Assembly: GCF_964204865.1 (NCBI RefSeq)
Contig: NC_135252.1
Coordinates: 16,079,383 to 16,143,382, forward strand
DNA length: 64,000 nt
Direction: 5' to 3'
From: Styela clava
Lineage: Eukaryota; Chordata; Ascidiacea; Stolidobranchia; Styelidae
Shown here: one piece after another, positions 36,568 through 49,861 of the stretch
Layout of the letters: each line of letters opens with the position of its first letter
Position numbering within the stretch: the stretch's first letter is position 1
Notes under the pieces: generated by a model
Told to the model about the DNA's origin: nothing
Seen by the model: only the letters and a program-made list of their open reading frames with translations
Database searches by the model: none
Program-made: the position numbers and the translations under genes

Positions 36568-39500
36568 TCACTTTAAACCACAATCTCTACATAACGCAAC
36601 TTGGCCTTTTCTGAAGTCTCTACAAGGACAAATTCGTTGCATATTTAAATAATTACCGGCACAGCTGAATAAATAGGAATTAGATTGTAAATAACATATA
36701 CCATTATTTTTATCATATGCCGGGTAATCCAACTCTTGAGTTTGTAGATGCATAGTAGAATTGCATATAAAACCCAACGCTCCAAAAGCTTCTTTTCGGT
36801 TAAGAATAGGAAAGAAGCTAGGTTCGCATATCAGGCCTTCTTCGTCGCAAACCTCATTGCAACTCTGCCATTTCGAATGCGTGGAAACTCGTGTGCGTAA
36901 CGCTGACAAGGGTGGCCAACGCAGTTTTTCTTCGAGATCCGGAGGATAAGGCACGTTCACACAGAACTGCTGTCTATCAATTTGCACACTTACTCGTTCA
37001 AGCATCCCTCGAACAGAAAACTCGTATGCTAAATAATTTCCAGGATGGGATGAATTCATTATTTCTGACAAGGCAGCGCGCAAGGCGGTTTCGTCTTCTA
37101 TATTCACAGTGTAAACATGAGGTTTGCCAATGAATTTCTCTGCGTATGGATTCTGCGAAGATATAGCTCGCTTTGTAGGCTTTAGTTTATAAAAGTCATG
37201 GTTCAAGAAAGAAATGGGGGTAGAAAAGTAAGGATTAAGAAAAATAGCACCTTTTTGTATTGCTTCCAATGGTGCAGGGCCTTCGAAAGGAAATCCCAAC
37301 CCAACGAATATTTTAGTCCTGGCCAATAGTTTATTTAATTCAGCACGGCCGACAATTCCGTGATTTATAATATAAGGTCGCAAATTTTTTGGCTCATGCA
37401 CGGTGGCATGTACTTCAGAAACATATTCGCTGATTATATCAATGTATTTTTCTTTATCTTTCCAAAAGTTTTCTAGTTTACCGTAAATCAGCGCAATATT
37501 TCTCTCATAAGAATCCGATGCATTTACATTCATAATGCTTTCTCTCGTCTTTGCAAATTCAGTAACGAAACCCAGAAATGTATTATCGGGAGTGTGTGGA
37601 AACATAACATTAAATTGCATAAGGTTCAGATTTATACCACTGTATTGCGATTTTGGAAGTTTTTTTGCCTCTCTGTACGGCGGGTGATTAAACATTGCCT
37701 CCGTACCAAAACTGTCAACAATTCTAACTCGACATTTCAATGGCTGGGCCTTACTTTCTCCAAGCAAGTGCAACCATTCCTTGTACCCTCTTATGTCAGA
37801 ATATATGATATCAAATGGCGGCTTTGCTGCTTTATTAGAAGCCAATGGGGGACATGGTGATCCGTCCCAGGCGTTCATGTAATCTTGATAAATAAACGTC
37901 AACTCGGGCTTGGTCTTTGTAACCACAATATCGTGCCCCATTATAAACAAAGAAGCAATCAAGTCACTCCATTGTACGAGTTCTCCTAATGGCCCACCTT
38001 TAAAAGCGTCTTTACCAATTCCCAATGACATCAATCCAAGATGAATATGTATTCTTTTACGAGCTGTTGGTGTTGACCGTTCGTTGAACAGTTCTTTCGA
38101 ATTTTGAATCCAAAGTTCCTCCATATTTTTGATGCGATTTTTCATCCAAGCGTAATCGACAATGTCGGAAAATTCGTTATATAGATGTTGAAAACTTTCA
38201 CGCGGTACAGCAGCAATGCCTGGGTTAACATATTAAAGACGAGATTGAGTTTAAATAAGTTCAAGTTTGCTCGCTTTGTTCCAGATTAGAGCTTCTTCAA
38301 TTGTGAAGTCGAAGGAATGATGATTGACGATAATTAAGCAGTTTGAGATATAAGTGTATGTGCTTTGTTACTTCAGTTGTTTCCGGGTAACTAACTTTGA
38401 CCTATCCCTGAACAGATTCAACTTGCGGCTTACAGTATATACACGTTTTTTGAAATGTAAAATGTTTGATATAAAATGGCCAACATCACCAATTTATAAC
38501 ATGTAGAACGATCTAAAAAGTTTTATTGTGTTTTTAAAATCTAATGTTACGCAAGGCATTCCATGATAGATTCAGGTACTTGAGGTTTTGTGCTATGTAA
38601 CAAATATCGTACGCGAATTATACCGTACAGCAGAACAAAAGTCCTAACTTTCTGCGAAAAAGACTTCTTAAACCACCAAGAAATGCATATACGCAGCACA
38701 CGTTTTAACCAGAAATTCAGAAAATTTCAAAACGAGTTTAATATCCAATATATACCGATATGCAGATTCTAATTTACCTTGCGCATAGGATTCCGCCAGT
38801 TTCGGTATTCTTGTTTTAGTCTTAACCGGTGGGCAGTGTTTTTCTTCCTGTGACAAATACTGAAGAATTGTGCATGGGTCTCCATTAACTCCATGTTCTG
38901 CGTAGCAACTATGGCTTTTCCAGTTTTGTGTCATCCATCCGTACTTTTCAAGGCAGTTTGGCCAAGGCACACCGTTTCGTACAATCCCTGGCAGCTCACA
39001 TTCGGTCATATTTGACTCTGACTCCGTGGTGGTCAATTCTGTTGTAGCAGTTGTGATGACAGGTATCACTGTGGTATCTTTACTTGAAAACATCGATGTA
39101 GTCGTAAATTGTCTTGGTGTATCTTTGGAAAACAAAAAAAGAATTAGATAATTCCTATATATATATGATAATGTCATAAGTGTGTAAGTTTTTTTTGAAA
39201 AATAACTGTACCTCAACACCTCATTGGGTTGTTTACTTAATACACGATATGCATTCCAGCGTTGCTTATAAACGCAATTTTGAACTTTGAAATTGCGTTT
39301 GAAAATTGAAATACTTAACTAAATTTGGATGAATTGCAAACTTTGAGAGCGAAATGGTAATGGTCTATAGACTCTATGTGATTAAACGACCTTCTTATAT
39401 ATACCATTGTGCTCATTTTCAATATTGCTGTCGAAAACAGATGATTAATTATGCTAAAAAATATGTTAACAGTGTTTTGTGAACGCATTTTCCTGTGTTA

Positions 39501-40259
39501 TTCTTGTGGGTGGACTTTAACCGTTTTGTAATCAAGTAAAATAAATAGCAAAAAGTATTATATTTCAGTTGCATTACACGGTCATATATATACACGATGT
39601 TATCGAGATTCACTAATATCACATATCAACAGCTCAGATCAATACTTATTAAAATAGTGTCTTATTTTACGAGCGTTTATCATACATCGGGATCCTTCGA
39701 GCAAAGGCTTTTGAAATATCCCACAGACATGGAGATTTGCACCAGGGTTCGGGAAAGAATAATAAATGCTTGGTAGTTGTACTATAAAAATGCATTGCCT
39801 ATGAGAGCATTGGTCGTTGACAGCAGCAAACAGAAGGGGGAGAACCTAGTGACAAATTTACTTATCACACAGACATCTGACAAAATATCTAAACAGGAAA
39901 TCATCTTTCAGAACGCGGAGCTTATGAACACCTCCAGTAATCATAGTACGACACGATTCACAATGATGGCAGCATTAAAGATTTTATAATGGCAGCATCG
40001 CGATGGCGAAGACTCAGAATTCAGGAAGTTGAACTTCCGTGTTCTGCTATGTACAAACTGGTATAAACAATGTTTCAAAGGTTAATAATATTTGACCCGT
40101 ACCGTGTTCGTGTACCATAGCTGAAGCACCTGCGATTGGTTTCTTCTCGAAACGCTTTGATCTCGCTGTATATGTTCCTATGATGATCAGATGAATGATG
40201 CAGAAAAAAGCGAAAAACATGAATAAACGTTTCCATCTACGCGGCACCATTCTGGCCAT
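36568..40259 (-). CDS. MGAT5: MGAT5-like beta-1,6-N-acetylglucosaminyltransferase, copy B (GT18)
   Basis: Second GT18 gene, convergent with copy A. Exons 40259-40103, 39122-38778 and 38219-36568 join in phase to 717 residues. The start at 40259 (MARMVPRRWKRL) sits before a single anchor (LFMFFAFFCIIHLIIIG). The frame is open to about 40415, so a longer N-terminus is possible. Exon 2 opens with a Ser/Thr-rich, probably O-glycosylated stem (about residues 53-90), then the Cys-rich CYAEHGVNGDPCTILQYLS. Exon 3 carries GGPLGELVQWSD from residue 242 (predicted catalytic Glu 247), DSFGTEAMF, MFPHTPDNTFLGFV, GLGFPFEGPAPLEAI and YEFSVRGMLERV. It ends CPCRDFRKGQVALCRDC. Both introns are phase 1 at the same places as in copy A, so the two come from gene duplication. 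Confidence 0.92.
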
Positions 40260-40415
40260 TAGAGATTTCTTGATACTGAGTACCGGTACCTGAGGCGTCA
40301 CTTTACTAAAAGATGTCAGGCGTAAGTCATCACCACGCCATGCACCACAGTGCTTCCGGTTCCATTTGAAACAATTAGACAAAAACGTAACATTGTTTTC
40401 TTGCTCAATAATCAA

Positions 40416-42617
40416 TTTTAGTTTTCATATATTATATATATACATAGATCCGATAGAGAATTCAATCTAAAAACATGTTACCGTGTTATTATACCATTTC
40501 ATGAAAATGTTGCAACTCTAGAGCTTCAACAGTTCCAATATAAGCATTTTAATAATACTCATATAGCTAATGTCAATTGATTGAATTTTTTTACATTTGA
40601 GCTCTGGTGGGTCGCTTATAACTATATATCCTGCTGAGTGTATAACGCTCGCTACAGGTATGCAAAACAGAAAATGTGAGAAAAAAAGTATTGGGGATAA
40701 TGTTGAAACGATCATTAAATCGTAGATTGAATTTGAAGCATTAACATATCAGCCTTTCTTCGCCGCCAATACTCATCACGGCTCACCCCAAATTCAAAAA
40801 AAAAATTCCCCTTTCAAATAGCTTGAGCACAGGTGTAAATTTCACTTATAACTTAGACACATTTGTAAACTCATTTGAAGAATTTGTAAGAACTCAAATC
40901 TACTGAAACTACTTTCACATTCTTGTCAATACTTTACTTTCAGACGCGTCATATCATAATATATGGGAGAAATATGAAAATTCTATCCTCGTATTTTCGG
41001 CTATACAAACAGATTATTCAAAAAATGGACGTCCAAACGTTTTATTTACACTACTCGCCTTGTGTTTCCAGCAATCTGCTTTGCGGTTCAGAGAATAAAA
41101 CGTAATTGTCCAAATAAATGGCCATAAGATGAGTGTTTGAGCTTCGGCAATAAAAAGGTATCCCATGCTTCGTTGTAAGATAAGAAGGTTGAACAATTGC
41201 AAATAGTATTTCTAGCTATAACTAGAAATTCGATAGACTCCACGTGGTTTTTACTCACCTTTTTGAGCTTAATTCAAAAACTCCTAATACAGATTCGGAT
41301 TTCATATCGGCTACATACGTTTTCTCGAGTTGAAATTTATTACGCGAGTCATTTTTACGAACATGACCAAAAACTCGTTTCCGGAAATCATTAAATTGCG
41401 ATGGCGTCACACAAAAACACTTACACATATTATAAAAAATTCCCGATAATAATACCTAATCCTGAATACCCAAATCCATTCAACGAGACTATCCCTGGAT
41501 TAGGTCAAGATTCGAATCATAACCTCGTCGTCTGTTTAGTCATACATCACTGCTTTCCTATCCGAATACTTGTGCGAATATCACATCAAAAATTATATAC
41601 CCGAAATTAAAAGTTGAAATCCCTTTTTGTGGTCAGAGATACGAAAATTAAATTCTATAATTTAATATCAAATCTAAAATACCGAATTCGATTCTGTCTA
41701 ATAGATTTGGAAATAAATTTATAGGATCGTGATGCAGATTATGCTGAAGGTGAGTGCCGATTTTTAAACTAGTACCGCATGCTGACTTGGCTTCAACTTT
41801 TTCGTTTTTAGTCGGTATAGATATAATAGTTCCTACTTCCTATTACTGTTCACACCTAAAGCCTGTGTGAAGTTCAAGACACGATTTTCATTTGCTACTC
41901 CAATCAACCATATATATATACTAAAAATGTATTTTGTAAATTATACTCGGTGATTATCTCGGTTCGTCATGCGACGAATTGATTTAAAACTACGTCGAAT
42001 TGTTCTTGATTATTTACGGGAAGAAATGAAGGAACATTTTCATATGAAAACATAGAATTCATTCTGTTTCATATAATACCAAACATGATAATATTTCCTT
42101 CAAACGTGAAGACTTGCGGGTATTCACTCTGTCACAAATTCACGGTCATGTTAATTATTAAGTTCAATTTGGAATTATTAGAGAATCGTTATAAAATATT
42201 CTGTTTTAACATGGTAATTCTATTGTAAATTGCCAGTAAAAATTGCAAAAAAGACCAATAAGTACAAGCCCTTCTTGTAAGGTCTATGTTACAACTATCT
42301 ATAGATGTATATATCTATCTATATAGATCGACGCTTGGCCACATATAGTTCTTCCCATATTTCACCGTTTCGAAATTTTTGATGCATAAAATTCGAGTAT
42401 TTCCGCGAGTTGACACGTTTACATCTTCAAAATGCCATGTTGTTTAAAAAAGTAGTCGTAGCTGATTTTACTAGCCTAGTATTTGGGGTAGTTTTTCAAC
42501 TTGAACTCTTTCTCAAAAAAGCAGCGGTTGAGTGGTTCGGTTTATACTTACACTTTTGGAAAAACAAAAACTGACAAAAAACTAGATTACGAATACCACT
42601 CAACGTGTAAAACATGC
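40416..42617. other. Non-coding stretch upstream of MGAT5-like B
   Basis: Contains the unrecognised promoter of copy B. Open frames here are below 70 codons and have no family features. Confidence 0.5.
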
Positions 42618-42794
42618 ATGAAATCTTACTCATTTAAAATAGTAACGCTGCTAATATTATTCATCGTTGACTTCTTACTCATTAGCCATTGTTACGGAAG
42701 TAAACGAGGAAGCCAATTCTCGGTGAAACAGTTCGAGAAGCCGGCTAGTTTTACATTTCATCGAATTCTCCATACCTCGCATATACTTCTATAA
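42618..42794 (+). CDS. Hypothetical small secreted peptide (58 codons), unproven
   Basis: The ATG at 42618 opens MKSYSFKIVTLLILFIVDFL, followed by LISHCYG, a good signal-peptide shape, and a basic remainder (SKRGSQFSVKQFEKP). A donor-like CG/GTGAAA lies inside, so it could be a first exon. No homologue recognised and no downstream exon found. It may be chance. Confidence 0.2.
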   Translation: MKSYSFKIVTLLILFIVDFLLISHCYGSKRGSQFSVKQFEKPASFTFHRILHTSHILL

Positions 42795-45700
42795 TTATTC
42801 AAAATTTATCGGCTAACTTTGCTCGGTTATTGACAGTTTTTGCCCGTAACCTATTCTTGGCTAATGCTGCGTGACGTCGAAACACGTTATTTAGGACCTA
42901 AAATGATCCGTTCGAAGCCATTCTACTATGCCCATAAAAAATGCACGCATCCATGCGTGAACTAACCACCATTTAATTTTAGAATTGCCATTTGTGCGTG
43001 GTTGGGATGACTTACATAAATGCAGTATAATAGGATGAATTGCGCAGAAAGAATTCCTGTCTTCGTATATCATTTTATGAATCACGTGCAGGTGATTGTT
43101 CGAATGACGTCGTACTCAGAAGCTAAAATCAAGTAAAATAGTAAATGACATACAACACACGCGGAAACAAAATCTTTCTGAAAAATACTGTACATAACAA
43201 GAGGGGGCAATTGAACAGCATCATTCAAACTCCCCTATTAAACGACAAACCTAAAGCGCATCGATATAAAAAGTAAGCTTCCAAGTATGTAACTAAATCC
43301 ATACACGCATTGGGTACGACAAATTCATTTCAAATGGTACGCTCCATTCATTTGGTATAAAATCCATTATATACGGTAAGAAACTAACAAAGCAGAGCTA
43401 TTATATTTCTCGGCGACATCAGGTCACCTGAGCACAATTCTGTCTCAACGCGGAAGTACTGTGATTAACAAACAACCGGAGCAATGTGTTGCCGGTTATT
43501 GGCTGCACGGTTAAATCATATTATGCAAATCATAACACTAAACATGGTCTATGGTGAATCAGATACTTCGAAACGGGATTTGGAGAGGAATACTCGGTAA
43601 ATGCAACATCAACAAAACCACAATAATACAACAAAACGAAACCACTAATAATAGATATATTACAAACAGAAGAACGTCGCGTTACATTTTCTGCTTTATA
43701 TTCACATTCATTGCCAGAAAGGCGAATCAAGCGTTTGAGAGTTTATGGGCATACCGTTTCGACTACATTTGCCAGAAGTAGTTCAAATTGCGCATTTAGA
43801 AATGAATAAAGCTGGATACCGGTACCCGATCGAGGACATACGTGTACGTGCGTATTTAGTATCCTTTGAATAAATGTTTTGTTTGTCGTATTATCCTGAA
43901 TCTTTTTATGCTCAGTCCATACTAAACATGAACTAAATCTTATATAAAATCTAAATATGATTTTTCATATAAATGTACTATATTTAGTACAACGCAAAAT
44001 ACTGTTGCAATAATAACCCGCCTGTAAGTGCATGTATACCGAGCCGCCCCTTTCTTTTAAACTGCGTTGCTATCAACAGAAATTGTCGAATATAGAAATG
44101 CGTCTCATAGTCGTGTTATTCTTAATATTTCGGCTAAAAAAATGGACTAACAAATGATGCGTATCTGATTGTTTTCCGCTTATAGGGCCCACGCTTATAC
44201 GTGATTCAACACAAACTGGTGTTCAACGGTCATTCATCGTTGGCACGGTATGATAAAAAACGTGAAGAATTGGGACCAGGTCAATTTATTACGATAATAA
44301 TGAAATACCCAGTTACATGGACAACTTTAAAGGAAGTTGGTTGCCTATCTAAATATAAAATAAATAACTGGTCAGCTACGTCGACTACGTCCGTGTACTA
44401 CGGGACGAATTTCACCTACTAACCCCCACGTTGTTGAATGCAACAACGTAGCTTGTCGACTTATGATAAACAGAAGCTCCTTAAAATTAATTTGAAATAC
44501 ATTGGCTTTAATCAACCTTGCAAGATAACGTTAACGAAATGACAATTCAATTCATTTACCACAGTTACGCGCCACAATAAACTAGTTAGAGAAATGGTGC
44601 ATGTTTCGTAAATTCATCGTTGATACTATTTACATTGGGCATTCATAGAAGACAAACGTTAACGAATGCTTGAAAAATTAAAAATAATTTTATAATTCTC
44701 GTGATACATTTTGGAAGTGTCTACCATCTTGAAACCTAGTATACCTAATGAAGAAAACTAAGTGCCACGCCTAATTCTATATTATAACGTCGTGAGCTAT
44801 ATAATCCACTAGACTATAGACATAGAATAGAATAATTTCAAGGTAAATAAAGCAACCGTCAATTTTAACCAGAATGTATTTTTGTGTGACAAGTGCGCAC
44901 TATATTTGTCTGGCGCCGTTTTAAAACAATCCCAATTCATCAATATTTCATAAACATATTACAATACAATACAATGAATACATATCCTATCCTTTCGGCT
45001 AAAAATAATCTAATAACAATAACAAAAGATGCAAATTAGAGATGGAGGAGGTACAATAATAGCATTCAAATATGCACTTATACATATTTATTTATCATCA
45101 TTTCTAAATGTTTATAAACCGACAATAAAATTTTTCTGTTGAAATGAATGAGGTTAGCAGCATTCAACCCAAAGAAGTTTTGAATAATGTCATTGCGGTC
45201 AACAACGGAAATTAATCATTATGAAATACCATTACCGGGGATATCCGGCAATGGTTGTCACGGTTAATAATTACAATTGATCTGATCGGCTGTGTATAGG
45301 TACTGCAGAGATACAGAAGGTATCATCATTTAATAAAATAGATAATTAAATAAGAGAGCAATGCTCAAATATATGGTACGAAGGCCATAACAAAGTGATA
45401 TCAAATCTTTCACAGCGGCAGTCTCCCTCATTAAAAAACTCCCGACTTCGCTAACCACCTGATCGCTGAAATGCGATCGCGGAACCGCCACATGGAGCGC
45501 AATTTTTATTTCGACGACGTCATCACACAAAACTTGCTAAAAAACGAATCCCATAGAGCGCACAGAAGTTTCGAAAAAAAAGTAACACTGAAAATTTCAA
45601 AGCAATTGGTCCAGTAGGTAAAGAGAAAGGTGATATTTTCACAACAACAATTTAACAAAACGACACAAAAAGGTCCACTTCGTGTCAAGTAAGATTGGTG

Positions 45701-47181
45701 GATAAGCGCGAGGAAGATGGATGAAAGTGGCGGAATAAAGTGTTCTCGGATTCTCCCATGAATTTAAATAAAATAGCAAAATTTGGCGTGAAATATTGGG
45801 TCTCGGTGTTAATAAATGCAATAACATCATATACGGAGAATCCACGCATTTATTGACTAAATTATGCATATGAAGCCAATCAAGTGCTGCCAATGGAATC
45901 ATATTTATGTAGGGCTGTGTATCCATTAGAAATACCACGCACTCGGAGAAATATTTTATTTACAGTTTAAGTTAAATTTTAGTCACACAATCGACAGCAA
46001 AGAGTGGTGAGACTGCTGAGACTTTTTAAAAGTTTTTACTTTATTTGCTAGGTAAATTAAATTTAGCCCAAATTTCTGACTAAGAATGGAGAAATACTGA
46101 GATTGAAAGACCCTGCTATAAGTTCAGCAATTTGACCAAACCTTATGTCTTTTCGGGCTTACTGACATATTTCTGCTTCCGAATGTACCTCCTAACGTAA
46201 ATTTAGCAACAAACGACTGCGGGATTTCATTTTTGTGACGAGGACGAAAAAATGTTGAAATTTGTGTTCTTTGTTATGCTCATTAAAAAATTTCAACGAT
46301 TTCACGCACAATAAAAAAGCATCATAAATTTCCATTAAAAATTTAATCCTGATGCTATTTTATATGATGTGCAAACATCACGGATTGTGATTGTTTACCA
46401 ACGCAAACGATGCCGCACGCACTGGAGATGAAAATTACAATTTGTGCGCAATGTGCCCTTTTTATCCTCGGTCGGTTTCAAACGAGCGCTATTGAAATTA
46501 CCGCTATAAATTTATACCGAATCATGATGATACAAAATCCAATGTATGTTTAATCAATATTCCTCTCTACTAATGAGTACCTTATTTTATTATTATACAA
46601 TTTTCATGATTGGATAATAAATCGAGCACGACAAAAATTTCGGGTGATAAAAATCGTGGACAAATACAGTAGTTAATTAGGCGAGCTGATTTCTTCATTT
46701 AAACTTTCGTATTTTAAAGCGGAGTGCGCTGGGTCGAATCCTGCCCGCGGATCCAGACTAATAATGTTGTTGTTATTTCATTCTTGCCTGACAACATTAA
46801 TGATCAGATGTCATAGAGTGGCGATGTCCGCAAGCATTATTTCGAGCATTAACCGTTTGAATCTATATCCATCGCTAGAATCACTGAATAAAGTAAAATA
46901 ATAGTAAAAAAAGGAAACTTGATATATATATATCAATTTTTCAGCGAGAAATATATATACAGTATAATATATACCAAATATATAAGAATACGTATTCATG
47001 AAATATATATTGATAAATGTATTTGTAAAGAGGTACATATCAAGACTAACAGTTATCTATGAAGAGAAAAATTCCACCGAAATCCAGAATGTAAAACAGG
47101 TATACACACAAGCGGTTAAACTTATTTATATTGTGAGTTGAAGATCTGGATCCGGATCCAAGTCCTCTATCATTCAGTATA
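42795..47181. other. Non-coding stretch, no gene seen
   Basis: AT-rich. A GAGCAATGCTCAAATAT word near 45357 recurs in altered form at about 13489 and 51265, hinting at an old dispersed repeat. A GGGTCGAATCC word near 46732 resembles a tRNA B box without an A box. Confidence 0.5.
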
Positions 47182-47292
47182 GGGTGTTCTCGAAGTATGT
47201 TCACCAAGATGGCGCACAACCTGAACCCTAACCTGGTACGCATACTATGTTCAGGTTGTGCGCCATATTGGTGCACATACTTCTGGAGGCCC
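47182..47292. mobile_element. Short fold-back MITE, almost one hairpin
   Basis: About 111 bp. The left arm GTATGTTCACCAAGATGGCG and the right arm read in reverse, GTATGTGCACCAATATGGCG, continue into CACAACCTGAAC on both sides, leaving a loop of roughly 25 bp. Confidence 0.7.
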
Positions 47293-47685
47293 AGAATAGA
47301 GCGTGTGTTTGTCGTATTTAGGTCAAACTGCCCATTTGTTCGTTGTTTTCTTCAGTTTGGTCCCACACCATATTTATATAACGTTGTTCTAAAAGATTTC
47401 TTTCCATTTGTCCGTCAACGCAGATCATATTCATAATTTTATCGTTTTCAAAGCCCGTTACCACAGTTCCAACTATTTTTCAATTTAGTTCATTGTCTCA
47501 TAATGTTTTTGTTGATTCAGTCTCGGTTTGTCAGCAACGTTATCCTTCCGTCCGCGTTGTTGTTTGTTAATTTGCACAATACTGAACCCGCGCTGCAATC
47601 CTCTTTGTCCTGTATGGTTCGTCAGTAATTGGTGGAAGAAAAGAGATATATTAGATTATCAATGGCCCGACTTGCGACTCACTAG

Positions 47686-47704
47686 GATATATATATATAT
47701 ATAT
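47686..47704. repeat. AT dinucleotide microsatellite
   Basis: An uninterrupted AT run. Similar short runs occur at 46925, 51903 and 55555. Confidence 0.7.
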
Positions 47705-48077
47705 TTGCTTTGTCAGCTTTTTTGACTGATTTCCTCAAATTGTTGCCTATATATACCCTGGTTGTTGATATGCTATTGCAGTATATATAAATAAATACAC
47801 TTTAATCAATCAGCCGACGCGTATGGGATGGATTACGGCTGAACATGTGAACTCGCCTATTTACCCTGATTCGTTATAATTCGTGAAGCAATATTGCAGA
47901 TAAAAGAATTTCCATCTTCGATTTAGCAAATCGACTTTGTGTAACAGGAAACGAAAAAAAAACTAAATGTATACATTCGAATGAATAACTTGTCGAAAAA
48001 CTCTGCCCCTTTTACCTTTGAACACGAAATACGCTAATTTAGTTAAACAGTTTTTGTTTTAAGTATCGGTATATACT

Positions 48078-48275
48078 CAGGGTTACCATATTTTTTGACT
48101 TCAAAGCGGGGCGCCTACAAAGACACGACCCGTTAGCTGTGATCCTGTAATTTTACAGTTTCCTATTTCACTACATAGGCCTGCATTTAAAGCCATCTCG
48201 GCTGTCTTCATTGACCGTATTGTCATCCAGAGTTCATGCGCATATTCTCTGTCTGAATGTCGGGTTCAGTTCGAA
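48078..48275. mobile_element. Truncated relative of the element at 30620-31107, inverted
   Basis: Begins CAGGGTTACCATA and continues with matches to the inverse of 30930-31107 (AAGCGGG, GCCTACATTTAAA-type and GAGTTCATGCGC words). The other end is missing. Confidence 0.6.
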
Positions 48276-49071
48276 AAATAGAAAGGAATAGACGCTAATG
48301 AATCAAATGATCCAAATTTAGATTTTTTATGTACAGCAAAAGAAATAAAGAATATTGAATTAGTCTGCCATTTCTAAGCATTGAAATTTACGTATTCGCC
48401 CAAGCATGCTTTTCTTTAGATAACACCTCTAAAAAGACGTTGTTCAATGTTACATTCACGCGAACGTCCGAACAGGACCGATTAGAATTGATTTTACATA
48501 TGATACGTTCGCTAACAATGTTAGCGGAAAACAACGAAACAACGCATTCACCGAAAAGTGTATCTACATGGGTTATTAGTATGCGTATTCTGTAACTAAG
48601 ATTTCGTATTTTACGCAACTAAAAATTTGTTCGTCATTGTTCGGAAATTCTCACGGTGTTCTAGCATGTGGTCCTAATCCAGCGTTCGTGGCGGTTTGAT
48701 AACCATACTAGTTTTTGGATTCAATAGACGCAGGAACGAATACTCTATCGTTCAAATTTGGAATATACTCAAATTTATGGATTTTATTAAAAAAGGTAAC
48801 ATCCGTATACATCTCCAGAAATCCGACTAGGGGCAATGACCCATACTTCAAATTATAGAACTATATTTTATTACAACAAATTGACACGAAAAAAAATTTT
48901 ACATGTTGAAAATCACTCCAAATGTCGACGGTTTTGTCATCGAACTAGCGTCAGTTACAAGCTTGCCATCGCATCACAACTCTGCGGTAGCTCGCATTCT
49001 TTGGTGATTAATATTGTGCGAATGGATTACTGATATCTAAGGCTGGGAATTTCGGGGAAAACACTTTAGCC

Positions 49072-49260
49072 CAGCGGTTCCCAAGGTGGGCGAAAACGCC
49101 CCCTTGTGTGCGTTTGCGATAACCTGGGGGGCGCTGATGGCGATTTGGGCAATTGGGGGGCGTTGGCTGACAAACTGGGCGATTGAGGGGCGCTGACAAT
49201 AATACGGGAACTCAAAAGAAGTGTGAAATTTTAGGTCATATACTCCTATGTTTTGGTTCA
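49072..49260. mobile_element. hAT end fragment
   Basis: Begins CAGCGGTTCCCAAGGTGGGC, a typical hAT terminus, followed by repeated GGGGGGCG/GGGCGATT words. No matching right end found. Confidence 0.5.
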
Positions 49261-49366
49261 AACTAGTTTGCTTGTGATTACAGTGTTGGAATATTCTCGC
49301 TTAACGTAGAATAGGTATTATGGCTTTTTTTAAATCCGCATTGCCTCATACCAATACTAGTCTAGG

Positions 49367-49853
49367 CAGTGGCGTAGCAAGACTCTAGTGGACCCCCCCC
49401 CCCCCCGCAAAAATATTTCGTGGAAATGACTCTAAAAACTGTCGGACATAAGCTAAAACAACGCTTTTTTTTTTATTTCGTCAAAAAGCATAACATGTCT
49501 CTATTAAAAGGCAATGGTAACCTAACATTTGCCGTTTATCTTGGTTACTTTAATTTTGTTCATACGTGCTTCCTCTTCTGGCCTTTTTCTGCATTTCTGT
49601 GCGCCACTGAGAGGTTTTGCTTTCGACATCATTCTGACAGCCTTCGTAATTTTGCCGGTGCGATCAAACCACATGACGCCGAAAATCGACGACTCCCTGG
49701 AATTGTTACGTAACAAACCGATTTGAGCAGAACTAACATCAACGCTATAAGATGTGCATAACTGGTTTTGCAATGCAGCATTTGCGGCTTAAATTTCTAA
49801 AGTCTAACCGCTTGGCCCTTCCCGCGACCGTGTGGGTGGATGCTACGCCACTG
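49367..49853. mobile_element. hAT-type element, 487 bp
   Basis: Ends CAGTGGCGTAGCA and TGCTACGCCACTG are inverted repeats, flanked by a perfect 8-bp duplication AGTCTAGG (49359-49366, 49854-49861). A poly(C) run lies at 49391-49405. An open frame at 49420-49713 lies wholly inside and is not a known transposase. Confidence 0.9.
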
Positions 49854-49861
49854 AGTCTAGG

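Noticed and set aside
42618..42794. Reading the 58-codon frame as a paralogue of the cationic peptide gene
   Set aside because: Only the general signal-peptide shape is shared; there is no basic cluster or acidic tail.
45639..45938. 99-codon minus-strand frame
   Set aside because: No family feature, no neighbouring exons; composition like the surrounding spacer.
46720..46760. tRNA gene candidate from a B-box-like GGGTCGAATCC
   Set aside because: No A box, no acceptor-stem pairing or anticodon arm could be built.
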